Position numbers and translations under genes: made by a program
Shown: one piece after another, positions 1 through 7,617 of the stretch
Numbering within the stretch: the stretch's first letter is position 1
How the letters are laid out: each line of letters starts with the position of its first letter
The notes under the pieces: generated by a model
What the model was told of the DNA's origin: nothing
What the model saw: only the letters and a program-made list of their open reading frames with translations
Databases searched by the model: none
DNA from: Acidobacteriaceae bacterium
Lineage (GTDB): Bacteria > Acidobacteriota > Terriglobia > Terriglobales > Acidobacteriaceae
Assembly: GCA_003138515.1 (NCBI GenBank)
Contig: PLGG01000065.1
Location: 1-64,000 of the forward strand
Length of the DNA: 64,000 bases
Reading direction: 5' to 3'

Positions 1-1715
1 GCGACTACTACCTGCGCGAGCAGATGAAGGCCATCCAGAAGGAGTTGGGCGAGCAGGACGAGGGACAGCGCGACATCGACGAGCTGCGGCAGAGGATTGA
101 AGCCTCGGGCATGCCCGAGGATGTGAAGAAGGAAGCCTTGAAGGAGCTGGCGCGGCTGCAGCGGATGTCGCCGATGGCCGCGGACTACTCGCTTACCCGG
201 AACTACATCGAGTGGCTGGCGGTGCTGCCGTGGGCCAAGAGTTCGGGATCGAAGGTCGATATCAATGTGGCCAAGCAGATTCTGGACGAGGACCACTACG
301 AACTGACAAAGGTAAAGGACCGGATCCTGGACTACCTGAGCGTTCTGGAATTGAAGCCGAACATGAAGGGACCGATTTTGTGCTTTGTTGGGCCGCCAGG
401 GGTGGGCAAGACGAGCCTGGGCCGATCGATTGCGCGCGCTCTGGGCCGCAAGTTCCAGCGCGTCTCGCTGGGCGGCATGCATGACGAGGCGGAGATTCGG
501 GGCCACCGGAGAACGTACATCGGGGCTCTGCCGGGACAGATCATTCAGAGCATCCGGCGGGCCGAGACCAACGACCCGGTGATCATGCTCGACGAGGTGG
601 ACAAGCTGGGACGGGACTTCCGCGGCGATCCGGCATCGGCGCTGCTGGAGACGCTGGACCCGGCGCAGAACAACACGTTCCGCGACAATTACCTTGACGT
701 GCCGTTCGATCTGTCGAAGGTGCTGTTCATTTGCACGGCGAATATGCTGGACACGGTGCCTCCGCCGCTGATCGACCGCATGGAGATCATCCCGTTGCAG
801 GGCTACAGCGAAGAGGAAAAAGTGCACATCGCCAGCCGGTACCTGATTCCGCGGCAGATCACAGAGAACGGAATCACGCCAGAGCAGATCGAGTTGCCTG
901 AGGCGGCGGTGCGGTACATCATCCGTCACTACACGCGGGAGGCGGGCGTGCGCAAGCTGGAGCAGACGATCGGGACAGTGTGCAGAAAGCAGGCGCGGCG
1001 CGTGGTGGAGGGACATACAGAAAAGCTGGTGGTGACCAAAGAGACGCTGAAGGAATTCCTTGGCGGCATCCAGGTGCGCGTCGAGACCGAGGTGGCGGAG
1101 CGAGTGAAACGGCCCGGCGTGGCCGTGGGCCTGGCGTGGACGCCGGCTGGCGGCGACATCCTGTTTATCGAGGCCAACAAGATGAAGGGCAAAGGCGGCT
1201 TTACGATGACCGGGCAGATCGGCGAGGTGATGCAGGAGTCGATGCAGGCCGCCCTGACCTGGGTGCGCTCGAACGCGACGCGGCTTGGTTTGGCAGAGGA
1301 CTTCACCAAGGAGATGGACATCCACATCCACGTACCGGCGGGGGCGATTCCCAAAGACGGGCCGTCGGCCGGCGTGACCATGGCCACGGTGCTGGCTTCG
1401 CTGCTGACGGACACTGCGGTGCGGCCGTTAACGGCCATGACCGGCGAGATCACGCTGAGCGGGAACGTGCTGCCGGTGGGCGGGATCAAGGAAAAGTTCC
1501 TGGCGGCGCGGCGGGCCGGAGTTGAACAGATCATTCTGCCGGCAGAAAACCGCCAGAACGTGGAGGAGGACCTGACGCCGGAGATGATGGAAGGCGTGAC
1601 GGTGCACTACGCGAGCGAGATCGAGGACGTGCTGACGGTGGCGTTGCCGCTGCTGGCGGCGCGGCCGCAACTTCAACCAACCCCGGCGATCCTGGCGGCG
1701 AGCGTAGCAGCGTGA
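1..1715 (+). CDS. lon: ATP-dependent Lon protease, 3' part
   Basis: Lon is a cytoplasmic AAA+ serine protease that degrades misfolded and regulatory proteins. The reading frame is already open at base 3 (DYYLREQMKAIQKELGE, a typical Lon helical segment), so the N-terminal substrate-binding domain lies outside the window. About 570 residues are visible. The AAA+ module has Walker A GPPGVGKTS (near base 390) and Walker B IMLDEVDK. The C-terminal protease domain has the catalytic Ser in DGPSAG (codon at 1365) and the catalytic Lys in GGIKEKF (codon at 1488), so the Ser-Lys dyad is intact. A strong intrinsic terminator follows directly. The ATG at base 24 is internal and should not be taken as the start. 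Confidence 0.97.
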   Translation, partial: DYYLREQMKAIQKELGEQDEGQRDIDELRQRIEASGMPEDVKKEALKELARLQRMSPMAADYSLTRNYIEWLAVLPWAKSSGSKVDINVAKQILDEDHYELTKVKDRILDYLSVLELKPNMKGPILCFVGPPGVGKTSLGRSIARALGRKFQRVSLGGMHDEAEIRGHRRTYIGALPGQIIQSIRRAETNDPVIMLDEVDKLGRDFRGDPASALLETLDPAQNNTFRDNYLDVPFDLSKVLFICTANMLDTVPPPLIDRMEIIPLQGYSEEEKVHIASRYLIPRQITENGITPEQIELPEAAVRYIIRHYTREAGVRKLEQTIGTVCRKQARRVVEGHTEKLVVTKETLKEFLGGIQVRVETEVAERVKRPGVAVGLAWTPAGGDILFIEANKMKGKGGFTMTGQIGEVMQESMQAALTWVRSNATRLGLAEDFTKEMDIHIHVPAGAIPKDGPSAGVTMATVLASLLTDTAVRPLTAMTGEITLSGNVLPVGGIKEKFLAARRAGVEQIILPAENRQNVEEDLTPEMMEGVTVHYASEIEDVLTVALPLLAARPQLQPTPAILAASVAA

Positions 1716-1738
1716 CCTTTTCCCATTTTGTGTGAGCA

Positions 1739-1768
1739 GGCCGGCGAAACTGCCGGCCCTTTTTTTTT
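1739..1768 (+). terminator. Rho-independent terminator of lon
   Basis: A 7-bp GC-only stem (1739-1745 with 1752-1758), a 6-nt loop and a run of nine T at 1760-1768, just after the lon stop codon. Confidence 0.9.
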
Positions 1769-2056
1769 GAGTAGCAAAACGCGGAGCTTGTCCTGTTTTG
1801 GGCGGCGCGGTTGATTTCGAAAGATGGGTGGTTCAAAGTTGGCACAAGCCGCGGCACTACAAGTCTGAATCCGGCTGGGGAAGCGGCAGATTTGCCGATA
1901 TAAGCCGAGGAACCCACTGCGTTCGCACGCTGAGATTCCCACAATCGCCGCACCCAGGAGCCACGGAAGCAAGGTGGCTTTTTCATTCTTACGTGCTTCT
2001 TCGCACGGAGTGGGACTGGGGCGCCGGCATTGCGAGATCGCTCGAAGAGCGGGATT
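1769..2056. other. Intergenic region, no gene seen
   Basis: Between the lon terminator and the next start there is no convincing coding frame. A TATAAG hexamer near 1899 could be a -10 box, but no good -35 is visible. A long minus-strand open frame crosses this region and the next gene; I regard it as a shadow. Confidence 0.4.
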
Positions 2057-2971
2057 ATGGCGGCAACTCACACGATTGTTCCACTGCATCTGTCGGGGAA
2101 CACGACCGAGCAGCAAAATAAACTGCTCCAGGAAAGCCTTGGCGATGCTGTGCAGACTGCCTACCGCGAGTCCATCGAGCAACTCGACCGGCAAAGCGCG
2201 CAGGCGGTCATTGAAAACGACGCCAAGCTCAAAGCCGAGGTGAGCGCGGCGGTCTTCGAAATCATCCGCAGCCATACCGTGAGCCATAAGTTTGAAGACG
2301 AGGAAGTGGCGTCGGACCGGGTCTATCCTCCGACGTACCATCTGCGGCCCATTGAAGCGCAAGTAACGGCGCTGAGAAAGGCGTTCCCAGCCCTTGGCAA
2401 CTGTCAGGAGAAGCTGGGGCGCGTTCCGTTGCCCGATGAACCCGAAGGCTGGTTTGCGATTCCGCGGTGGCAGGCTTTGGCGCCTACGTACAACGAAGCT
2501 GTAGAGATGCTGCTTGGGGTTCTGGCCTCGCGGCGCAGGTTTTCCGACCGAATCGCGGGACGCCTCGGGGAGAAATATCTGCGGCAGACCGAGCGCAGCA
2601 GACTCGCAGAAACGATTCTGGCCGATCAGCAGCCCGGGAACGACATTCTGGTGGTTGCCGCGCAGGCCGGCCTTTTGCATCGCGGATCTTCGGCTCGGCG
2701 GACGCGCGTGGCCCTAGCCGGAAATGAATTCGGCCTGGGCGTGTTCGCCATTGGCGCGATGCTTTTGACTCACCCGGAGCGCTTATCGAGCGGCGATTCG
2801 CTCATGATCGACTGCGGAGGCGATGAGTATTCGCCGCGGGCCGACTACACTTTCGATCGCGTCCCGTTGTTCGACTTCGACATTTCGGGAATCGAGTTCA
2901 GCATCTTCTACGAAGACCGGGCCCGGAATCTCTGGGGCACGCCGACCGGATTCCTTTACAAGGCCGTCTGA
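2057..2971 (+). CDS. Conserved-looking hypothetical protein
   Basis: A 304-residue protein that I cannot assign to a family. It has no signal peptide or membrane span. The N-terminal half is rich in charged helices (ESLGDAVQTAYRESIEQLD); the C-terminal half has alternating hydrophobic strands (LMIDCGGDEYSP, VPLFDFDISGIEFSIFY). I chose the ATG at 2057 because protein-like composition begins there; the frame upstream to 2030 is short and Arg-rich. It stands alone between lon and the molybdopterin synthase fusion. A 335-aa minus-strand frame overlaps it, but the plus-strand translation is far more protein-like. Confidence 0.65.
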   Translation: MAATHTIVPLHLSGNTTEQQNKLLQESLGDAVQTAYRESIEQLDRQSAQAVIENDAKLKAEVSAAVFEIIRSHTVSHKFEDEEVASDRVYPPTYHLRPIEAQVTALRKAFPALGNCQEKLGRVPLPDEPEGWFAIPRWQALAPTYNEAVEMLLGVLASRRRFSDRIAGRLGEKYLRQTERSRLAETILADQQPGNDILVVAAQAGLLHRGSSARRTRVALAGNEFGLGVFAIGAMLLTHPERLSSGDSLMIDCGGDEYSPRADYTFDRVPLFDFDISGIEFSIFYEDRARNLWGTPTGFLYKAV

Positions 2972-3041
2972 ACGGCTGTTGATTCAACCCCTGATTTCAG
3001 TCAACTGCGTCTAACCAGCAGGCGGTATGCTTTCCCTAACC

Positions 3042-3860
3042 ATGCAGGTACGCGTGATTTCCTTTGGGATTTTGAAGGAGTGGCTTAGCCCCGCCGCCCA
3101 TTCGGTCGAGCTGCCGGAGGGCGCGACGGTGGAGACGTTGCTCGAACACTTGCGCGCGGAACTGCCGGAGCGCGCGCCCAAAGATGCATTCCGCGGCATC
3201 GCGGTGGGCGTGAACGCCGAATATGCGAAGGCATCGCAGGTTCTGCATGACGGCGATGAAGTGGGTTTGTTGCCGCCGGTCTCGGGCGGTGCTACACACA
3301 CGGGGACTGGGCGTGCAGGTGATCAGCGCACGGAGACTGCGCGTCCGGGGACTGCGCGCACGGCGAACGATTTGGAGGAGAGCGAGGGAGAACAAGAGGT
3401 CATTGTCGCACTGGCGCGGGAGGCAATTGAAGCGGGCCAGATTGTTGCGGCGGCCAAGAGCGGCGAGGACGGAGCGGTGGTGGTGTTTGACGGGATCGTA
3501 CGCAACCATTCGCGCGGACGCCGGACGCTTCACCTGGACTACGAGGCCTATGAAGAGATGGCGATCCGGCAGATGCGGGAGTTGGGTGAGAAGGCGCGCG
3601 AACGATTCGGCGTGCGCCAGGTGACGGTGGTTCACCGGCTGGGGCGGCTGGAGATTGGCGAGACGAGCGTGCTGATCGCGGTGGCTTCCGCGCACCGCTC
3701 GGCGGCGTTCGAGGCGTGCCGCTGGCTCATCGACACGATCAAGCAGACCGTTCTCATTTGGAAAAAGGAGACGTTTGCCGACGGTCAAGTGTGGGCGCCG
3801 GGCGAGCCGTTCCCCGAGGGGATGACGGTGGACGCCGCTGAGGCCCCGCATGAGGACTAG
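3042..3860 (+). CDS. moaDE: MoaD-MoaE fusion, molybdopterin synthase
   Basis: One polypeptide of 272 residues carries both subunits of molybdopterin synthase, which puts the dithiolene sulfurs into precursor Z during Moco synthesis. Residues 1-83 are a ubiquitin-like MoaD domain ending in the di-glycine (PPVSGG) that is normally the free C-terminus and is thiocarboxylated. After a linker of about 35 residues rich in Thr, Arg and Gly, MoaE follows (GAVVVFDGIVRNHSRGR, HRLGRLEIGE, AFEACRWLIDTIKQ, IWKKE). MoaX of Mycobacterium tuberculosis has the same order and is reported to be cleaved after the Gly-Gly. The linker DNA (about 3298-3365) is three degenerate copies of a GGGACTG-containing unit. 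An ATG at 3027 is an alternative start. moeA and moaC lie 23 kb away. Confidence 0.92.
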   Translation: MQVRVISFGILKEWLSPAAHSVELPEGATVETLLEHLRAELPERAPKDAFRGIAVGVNAEYAKASQVLHDGDEVGLLPPVSGGATHTGTGRAGDQRTETARPGTARTANDLEESEGEQEVIVALAREAIEAGQIVAAAKSGEDGAVVVFDGIVRNHSRGRRTLHLDYEAYEEMAIRQMRELGEKARERFGVRQVTVVHRLGRLEIGETSVLIAVASAHRSAAFEACRWLIDTIKQTVLIWKKETFADGQVWAPGEPFPEGMTVDAAEAPHED

Positions 3861-4788
3861 CTCAACGTGTCTTCGTCGATTGTGCGCGGCTGCCGGCCTG
3901 TGTGCGGTAGTGGCGGCGGCTCCTATCGCGATGACAGCGCAAGAGGCCACGTTCCACGTGGACGTGAAGCTGGTGAACATCTTCGTCAACGTGACGGACA
4001 AGAATGGTTCCCTCGTAGGCGGGCTTACCAAAGACGATTTTGCGGTCTTCGAAGATAACCGGCCGCAGAAGATCGCGTTGTTCGAGCGGAAAACCGACGT
4101 GCCGCTGAATCTGACGTTGGCCATCGACACATCGGGGAGCGTGCGCAAGGATCTCGACGAGGAGGCGAACGCGGCGCGGCATTTTGCGCACGACATTCTC
4201 CAGCCAAAAGACCAGATGAGCGTGATCGAGTTCGCCACGGACGTGACCGAGCTGACTCCGTTCACCAACAACCTTTCGCAGATCGATCACGCCGTCGGTG
4301 GGCTCCGCTCGGATTTTGCGACCGCGCTGTACGACGCTATTCGCCTGGGCTCCGAGGGGCTGGGCAAGCGAAAGGGGCGCAAGGTTCTGGTGCTTGTCTC
4401 GGACGGGGACGACACGGCCAAGTCTTCAACCTACGCGCAGGCGCTGGAGGCGGCCCTGCGGAACGAGGTGATGATTTATTCGCTGATCGACGTGCCGATT
4501 GAAGCCAGCGCCGGGCGAGATACTGGCGGCGAGCACGCGCTGATCACACTGGCCGAACAAACCGGCGGAAAGCATTTCTACGTGAGCGATGGCGGGCTGG
4601 ACAAGGCATTCGCCAAGGTGAGCGACGACCTGAGGACGCAATATTTGATCGGGTACTATCCGCAGCACCAGGTTCCCGGCACAGACTTTCATCGCGTGGT
4701 GGTGACAATTCCGCGCGCGGCGGCGGACGAGTTCAGCGTGCGCAACAAAGCCGGCTACTATGCGGACACGCCGGTGAAGAGCAACTGA
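3850..4788 (+). CDS. Secreted VWFA domain protein (acidobacterial type)
   Basis: A 312-residue protein with a Sec signal peptide (hydrophobic stretch about residues 12-30, ending AMTAQ) and a von Willebrand A domain. The metal-ion-dependent adhesion site is visible as DTSGS (residues about 93-97), with a later Thr and the strand VLVLVSDGDD. It starts 11 nt inside the end of moaDE, so the two are probably translated together. The match is to the VWFA-related family that is greatly expanded in Acidobacteria (TIGR03436 type); substrates and partners of that family are unknown to me. It is probably periplasmic or exported. Confidence 0.85.
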   Translation: MRTSSTCLRRLCAAAGLCAVVAAAPIAMTAQEATFHVDVKLVNIFVNVTDKNGSLVGGLTKDDFAVFEDNRPQKIALFERKTDVPLNLTLAIDTSGSVRKDLDEEANAARHFAHDILQPKDQMSVIEFATDVTELTPFTNNLSQIDHAVGGLRSDFATALYDAIRLGSEGLGKRKGRKVLVLVSDGDDTAKSSTYAQALEAALRNEVMIYSLIDVPIEASAGRDTGGEHALITLAEQTGGKHFYVSDGGLDKAFAKVSDDLRTQYLIGYYPQHQVPGTDFHRVVVTIPRAAADEFSVRNKAGYYADTPVKSN

Positions 4789-4882
4789 CGCTGGCAGAGA
4801 AAATTCCACCCAAAACTGGTTGATCTCTGCGGATTTGCAGCAGCCCGAACGTCGTGCAAACGCCGTTACAGGCATTTGCATC

Positions 4883-4888
4883 TAAAAT
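4883..4888 (+). promoter_or_regulatory. -10-like box six bases before the hfq-like start
   Basis: TAAAAT at 4883-4888 is followed by 6 nt and then the ATG at 4895. This places the expected transcription start on the A of the ATG, as for a leaderless mRNA. No Shine-Dalgarno sequence is visible and no good -35 can be seen. Confidence 0.5.
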
Positions 4889-4894
4889 GACACT

Positions 4895-5233
4895 ATGACT
4901 TCTCCATTGTCTTCGCGCCGCCGCTCCAAGACTCCGCCTCCGGGCGAAACCGGTCAGGAAGGGCTCTATCTGCGCTCCCTGAGCGATCGCCAGGTAATTG
5001 TGAACATCAAGTTGAGGGACGGCGAGTCGGTGCGCGGGTGGATCGAGTACTTCGACGACTCGATGCTGCGGCTGACGCGCGAGGGTCAGCCCAATTTATT
5101 TATCTACAAGAACCAGATTCGCACGATCAGCGAAGCGGGCCGGCGGCGAGTCACGCGCTATGAGCCCACGGACGGGGCAGGACCGGACGCACCCGGACCG
5201 GACGGACCCGGACCGCACGGGGCAGGGCTGTGA
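4895..5233 (+). CDS. Hfq-like Sm-fold RNA-binding protein
   Basis: A 112-residue protein whose middle (residues about 22-78) follows the Sm fold of Hfq: a short helix, the strand VNIKLRDGESVRGWIEYFDD (Sm1) and FIYKNQIRTIS, comparable to the YKHAIST motif of Hfq Sm2. Hfq is a hexameric RNA chaperone that pairs small RNAs with mRNAs. The C-terminal tail (about 30 residues) is Gly/Pro/Asp repeats, encoded by tandem copies of a GGACC-containing unit, so it was probably made by slippage. The stop codon overlaps the GTG start of the next gene by 4 nt, so the two are translationally coupled. It may be a diverged Hfq rather than a strict orthologue. Confidence 0.75.
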   Translation: MTSPLSSRRRSKTPPPGETGQEGLYLRSLSDRQVIVNIKLRDGESVRGWIEYFDDSMLRLTREGQPNLFIYKNQIRTISEAGRRRVTRYEPTDGAGPDAPGPDGPGPHGAGL

Positions 5234-6201
5234 GCGGCCGAGCGGAGCCGGCGATTGCGCAAAACCTGACATATATTCCCAAGGTCGCGGAGATTGCGCG
5301 CGAAGCAGGTGCGCGGCTGCGCGAATACTACGCGCAGGGCGTGGAGACCGAGTACAAAGGCGACGTGGACATTGTGACCGTGGCCGACCGCACGGTGGAG
5401 AAACTGATCCGCACGCGGCTCGGCGAGGCCTTCCCGGATCACGGAGTCTACGGCGAAGAGGGCACGCGCGAGCGGATGGAAGGCGAGTTCCGCTGGTACG
5501 TGGACCCGCTGGATGGAACGACCAACTTCGCGCACGGATTCCCGCAGTTCTGCGTGTCGTTAGGCCTGGAGCACCGAGGGGCGGCCATGAAAGCCGGCGA
5601 AGATGGAACGCTGGTGGCGGCGGTGATTTACGATCCGCTGCGGGACGAGCTGTTCACTGCGGAACGCGGGCAGGGGACGCAACTGAATGGGAAGGCAGCG
5701 AGAGTTTCGCGCACGCGGGAGCTGGCTGAGGCGCTGCTCGCAACGGGGTTTCCCAGCCGCAAGCGGCACGCGAGCCCCAATATTCACTTTTACCAGGAGT
5801 TCACGCTGCGGTCGCACGGGGTGCGGCGGGCGGGCTCGGCGGCGCTCGACTTGGCTTATGTGGCTTGCGGACGCATGGATGCGTTCTGGGAGTTCAATCT
5901 GAATCCGTGGGATACGGCGGCGGGGATTCTGCTGGTGGAAGAGGCCGGAGGGCGGGTGACGGACTTTGCGGGTGCGCGGTTCCAGCTCAAGAGCGACGAG
6001 ATTCTGGCGTCGAACGGATTGATCCACGAAGAGCTGATCGGTCTCTTTGCCGACATGTTCGCCGGACGTGGCTTGTCGCCGATTCCGACGCCGGAAGAGT
6101 TTGCGAGAAACAGGGTACGAGCCACCCCATCGAGCACAAATCGCTCGCTGGGGACCCCGGCCGGAAACAAGGGACCGAGGGACCAAGAGGGCAACGGGTG
6201 A
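5230..6201 (+). CDS. suhB: Inositol monophosphatase family phosphatase
   Basis: A 323-residue Mg2+-dependent sugar-phosphate phosphatase of the IMPase/SuhB family. Metal site motifs are present: GEEG near residue 78, DPLDGTTNF (residues about 96-104) and the C-terminal WDTAAG. The substrate could be inositol phosphate or another sugar phosphate. The start is a GTG overlapping the stop of the Hfq-like gene (GTGA). The last about 28 residues (after EEFARNRV) do not belong to the family; they are encoded by a dispersed hairpin repeat that has been read through in frame (6119-6196). Confidence 0.9.
   Translation: MSGRAEPAIAQNLTYIPKVAEIAREAGARLREYYAQGVETEYKGDVDIVTVADRTVEKLIRTRLGEAFPDHGVYGEEGTRERMEGEFRWYVDPLDGTTNFAHGFPQFCVSLGLEHRGAAMKAGEDGTLVAAVIYDPLRDELFTAERGQGTQLNGKAARVSRTRELAEALLATGFPSRKRHASPNIHFYQEFTLRSHGVRRAGSAALDLAYVACGRMDAFWEFNLNPWDTAAGILLVEEAGGRVTDFAGARFQLKSDEILASNGLIHEELIGLFADMFAGRGLSPIPTPEEFARNRVRATPSSTNRSLGTPAGNKGPRDQEGNG
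6119..6196 (+). repeat. Dispersed hairpin repeat, copy 1, inside suhB 3' end
   Basis: The core is an imperfect 11-bp palindrome (CCCCATCGAGC ... GCTCGCTGGGG) followed by a purine-rich tail of AGGGACCAAGAG type. The same core and tail occur at 15860-15995 inside another gene. Here it supplies the last 26 or so codons of suhB. Confidence 0.75.
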
Positions 6202-6474
6202 GCATTCATAAAGTCCATAGATTTAGATGACCGATGTTTTGGACGCCAGCAGGGCTGATACCAGCCGCCGTCAGCCTTGGATTTTGAACGGGTCGGGCAT
6301 TCTTGTTCCCTTGGTCCCTCGGTGTCTTGGTCCCTGTTTTTTCCGTTCCCGCATGGCAAAACGCGGGCGGACAACGCGGAAGTCAGGGCGCGGGGCCGTA
6401 TGCTACTATCAGCGTCGTAAAGATCAGAGCGGCGCGCAAGCGCGAGGCCGCGGGAATCCCCGGAGAGAGCAGAG
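6202..6474. other. Intergenic region with a second, inverted copy of the repeat tail
   Basis: No gene seen. At about 6303-6340 the strand carries GTTCCCTTGGTCCC-type text, roughly the reverse complement of the AGGGACCAAG tail at 6170-6190, so this may be a decayed inverted copy. A purine-rich ribosome site (GGAGAGAG) lies at the end, before the ferredoxin. Confidence 0.5.
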
Positions 6475-6735
6475 ATGGCATACGTCATTGCAGAACCCTG
6501 TATCGGCACCAAGGACACCGCCTGTGTAGACGCCTGTCCCGTCGATTGCATTCACCCCAAGAAAGATGAAGCCGGTCATGCCGAGGCCGATCAGTTGTTC
6601 ATCGACCCGGTCGAGTGCATCGACTGCGGAGCATGCGTGCCGGTATGCCCGGTGTCGGCCATCTTTGCGCAGGACGATCTGCCCGAGAAGTGGGCCCACT
6701 TTACCGAGAAGAACGCCACGCACTTCGGCCGGTAG
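6475..6735 (+). CDS. 7Fe-type ferredoxin (FdxA-like)
   Basis: An 86-residue cytoplasmic electron carrier. The N-terminal cysteine pattern C-x7-C-x3-CP in CIGTKDTACVDACPVDC matches 7Fe ferredoxins of the FdxA type (3Fe-4S cluster). The second, canonical CxxCxxCxxxCP (CIDCGACVPVCP) binds a 4Fe-4S cluster. A good Shine-Dalgarno sequence (GGAGAGAG) lies 8 nt before the ATG. The gene stands alone and is followed by a terminator hairpin, so its redox partner cannot be deduced here. Confidence 0.92.
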   Translation: MAYVIAEPCIGTKDTACVDACPVDCIHPKKDEAGHAEADQLFIDPVECIDCGACVPVCPVSAIFAQDDLPEKWAHFTEKNATHFGR

Positions 6736-6771
6736 ACGGCTGAAAAGCATCGAGCGGCAGTAGCCCAAGAG

Positions 6772-6802
6772 AACGCGCATCCCGCCCGGCGGAATGCGCG
6801 TT
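6772..6802 (+). terminator. Terminator hairpin after the ferredoxin
   Basis: A 9-bp stem (6772-6780 with 6794-6802) with a nested GC hairpin, then TTTGTGT. The T-tract is poor, but the position between convergent genes fits a terminator. Confidence 0.7.
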
Positions 6803-6828
6803 TGTGTCTGGGTTGACGATGCAAAAAA

Positions 6829-7224
6829 CTAGGCGATGAGTTCCATCCCGGCATCGCGCGCCGCGATGTGATCAAAGGTCACCGTCTTGCTGCATCCCGC
6901 GGCTCGCGCCGAGGCTGCGATCAGGCAATCGGCAAAATCGACTTTGGAAAAGCGAAATCGCCGGACCGCCTCCGCCAGCACTTCGGCCTGTTCTACAACC
7001 ACGGTGTCCAGCGCGAGCAGCCGGTCGAGAGTTATGGCAATTGTCATCCGCTGGGCGCGATTCTTGCTCTTTAGTACCCAGACGAACTCGAGAATGGCCG
7101 CCAGCGAGGCCCACCCCGGTTCAACCTCACTGAGTGATTTCATGAGCCGGCGCGCCTTTGGGCTTTGAACCGGATCGTCGTCGAGGAAGTAACGGAGCAA
7201 GAGATTCGTATCTAACCCGGTCAC
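6829..7224 (-). CDS. vapC: PIN-domain toxin (VapC type)
   Basis: A 131-residue PIN ribonuclease, the toxin of a type II toxin-antitoxin pair. The acidic metal-binding residues are visible: Asp in GLDTN (residue 5), Glu in AAILEFVW, Asp in VDFADCLIAA and Asp in VTFDHIA. These toxins cleave RNA, often initiator tRNA or rRNA. Its ATG overlaps the stop of the antitoxin gene by 4 nt, the usual coupling in VapBC operons. Confidence 0.9.
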   Translation of the reverse strand: MTGLDTNLLLRYFLDDDPVQSPKARRLMKSLSEVEPGWASLAAILEFVWVLKSKNRAQRMTIAITLDRLLALDTVVVEQAEVLAEAVRRFRFSKVDFADCLIAASARAAGCSKTVTFDHIAARDAGMELIA

Positions 7225-7508
7225 GCGGCCTCTCCGTCCGAGACTGGAGTTGCGTTGCTTTTCGTGGCGTCGTCGAGCTCCGCCGCATGGTCCGCCAGCA
7301 ACTGATTCATTTCCTCATCCGATTTCGGGACTGCGAATCCCGCAAGGCATCCGGCGAGATCCATGATCGACCCGACTTTCCGCACGATGAAGTCGCCGTT
7401 CTCGCCTTTGATGAAGACGATTTTCTCGCCCGGGCTCAAACCCATCGCATTCCTTACTTCTGCAGGAATAGTAATTTGACCTTTCGATGTCACTTTTGCC
7501 TTATACAC
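7221..7508 (-). CDS. vapB: AbrB/MazE-fold antitoxin (VapB type)
   Basis: A 95-residue antitoxin with an N-terminal swapped-hairpin AbrB domain (VTSKGQITIPAEVRNAMGLSPGEKIVF) that binds DNA. The C-terminal tail is acidic and probably wraps the toxin. It starts at a GTG with an AAAGGA ribosome site 9 nt upstream. Upstream are two direct repeats two helical turns apart that overlap a plausible promoter, which fits autoregulation by the toxin-antitoxin complex. Confidence 0.9.
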   Translation of the reverse strand: MYKAKVTSKGQITIPAEVRNAMGLSPGEKIVFIKGENGDFIVRKVGSIMDLAGCLAGFAVPKSDEEMNQLLADHAAELDDATKSNATPVSDGEAA

Positions 7509-7536
7509 TGCGGGATTCCTTTCTTTTGCAGCTTTC

Positions 7537-7575
7537 TCCTTACATGGTTATCCTGTTCCTTACATCTTATCACAA
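7537..7575 (-). promoter_or_regulatory. Promoter and likely operator of the vapBC pair
   Basis: On the minus strand TTGTGA (7575-7570) and GATAAC (7552-7547) are separated by 17 nt, a reasonable sigma-70 layout. Two identical 9-bp repeats, ATGTAAGGA on the minus strand, lie at 7537-7545 and 7557-7565, exactly 20 bp apart and interleaved with the promoter. This suits cooperative binding of the antitoxin on one face of the helix. Confidence 0.55.
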
Positions 7576-7617
7576 CGTCGGAATTGCCGGGACCGGCAAG
7601 TGCGATGATGGAATCGC

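Noticed and set aside
1673..2680. 335-residue minus-strand frame
   Set aside because: It overlaps the more protein-like plus-strand gene at 2057-2971 and crosses the lon terminator; composition looks like a shadow.
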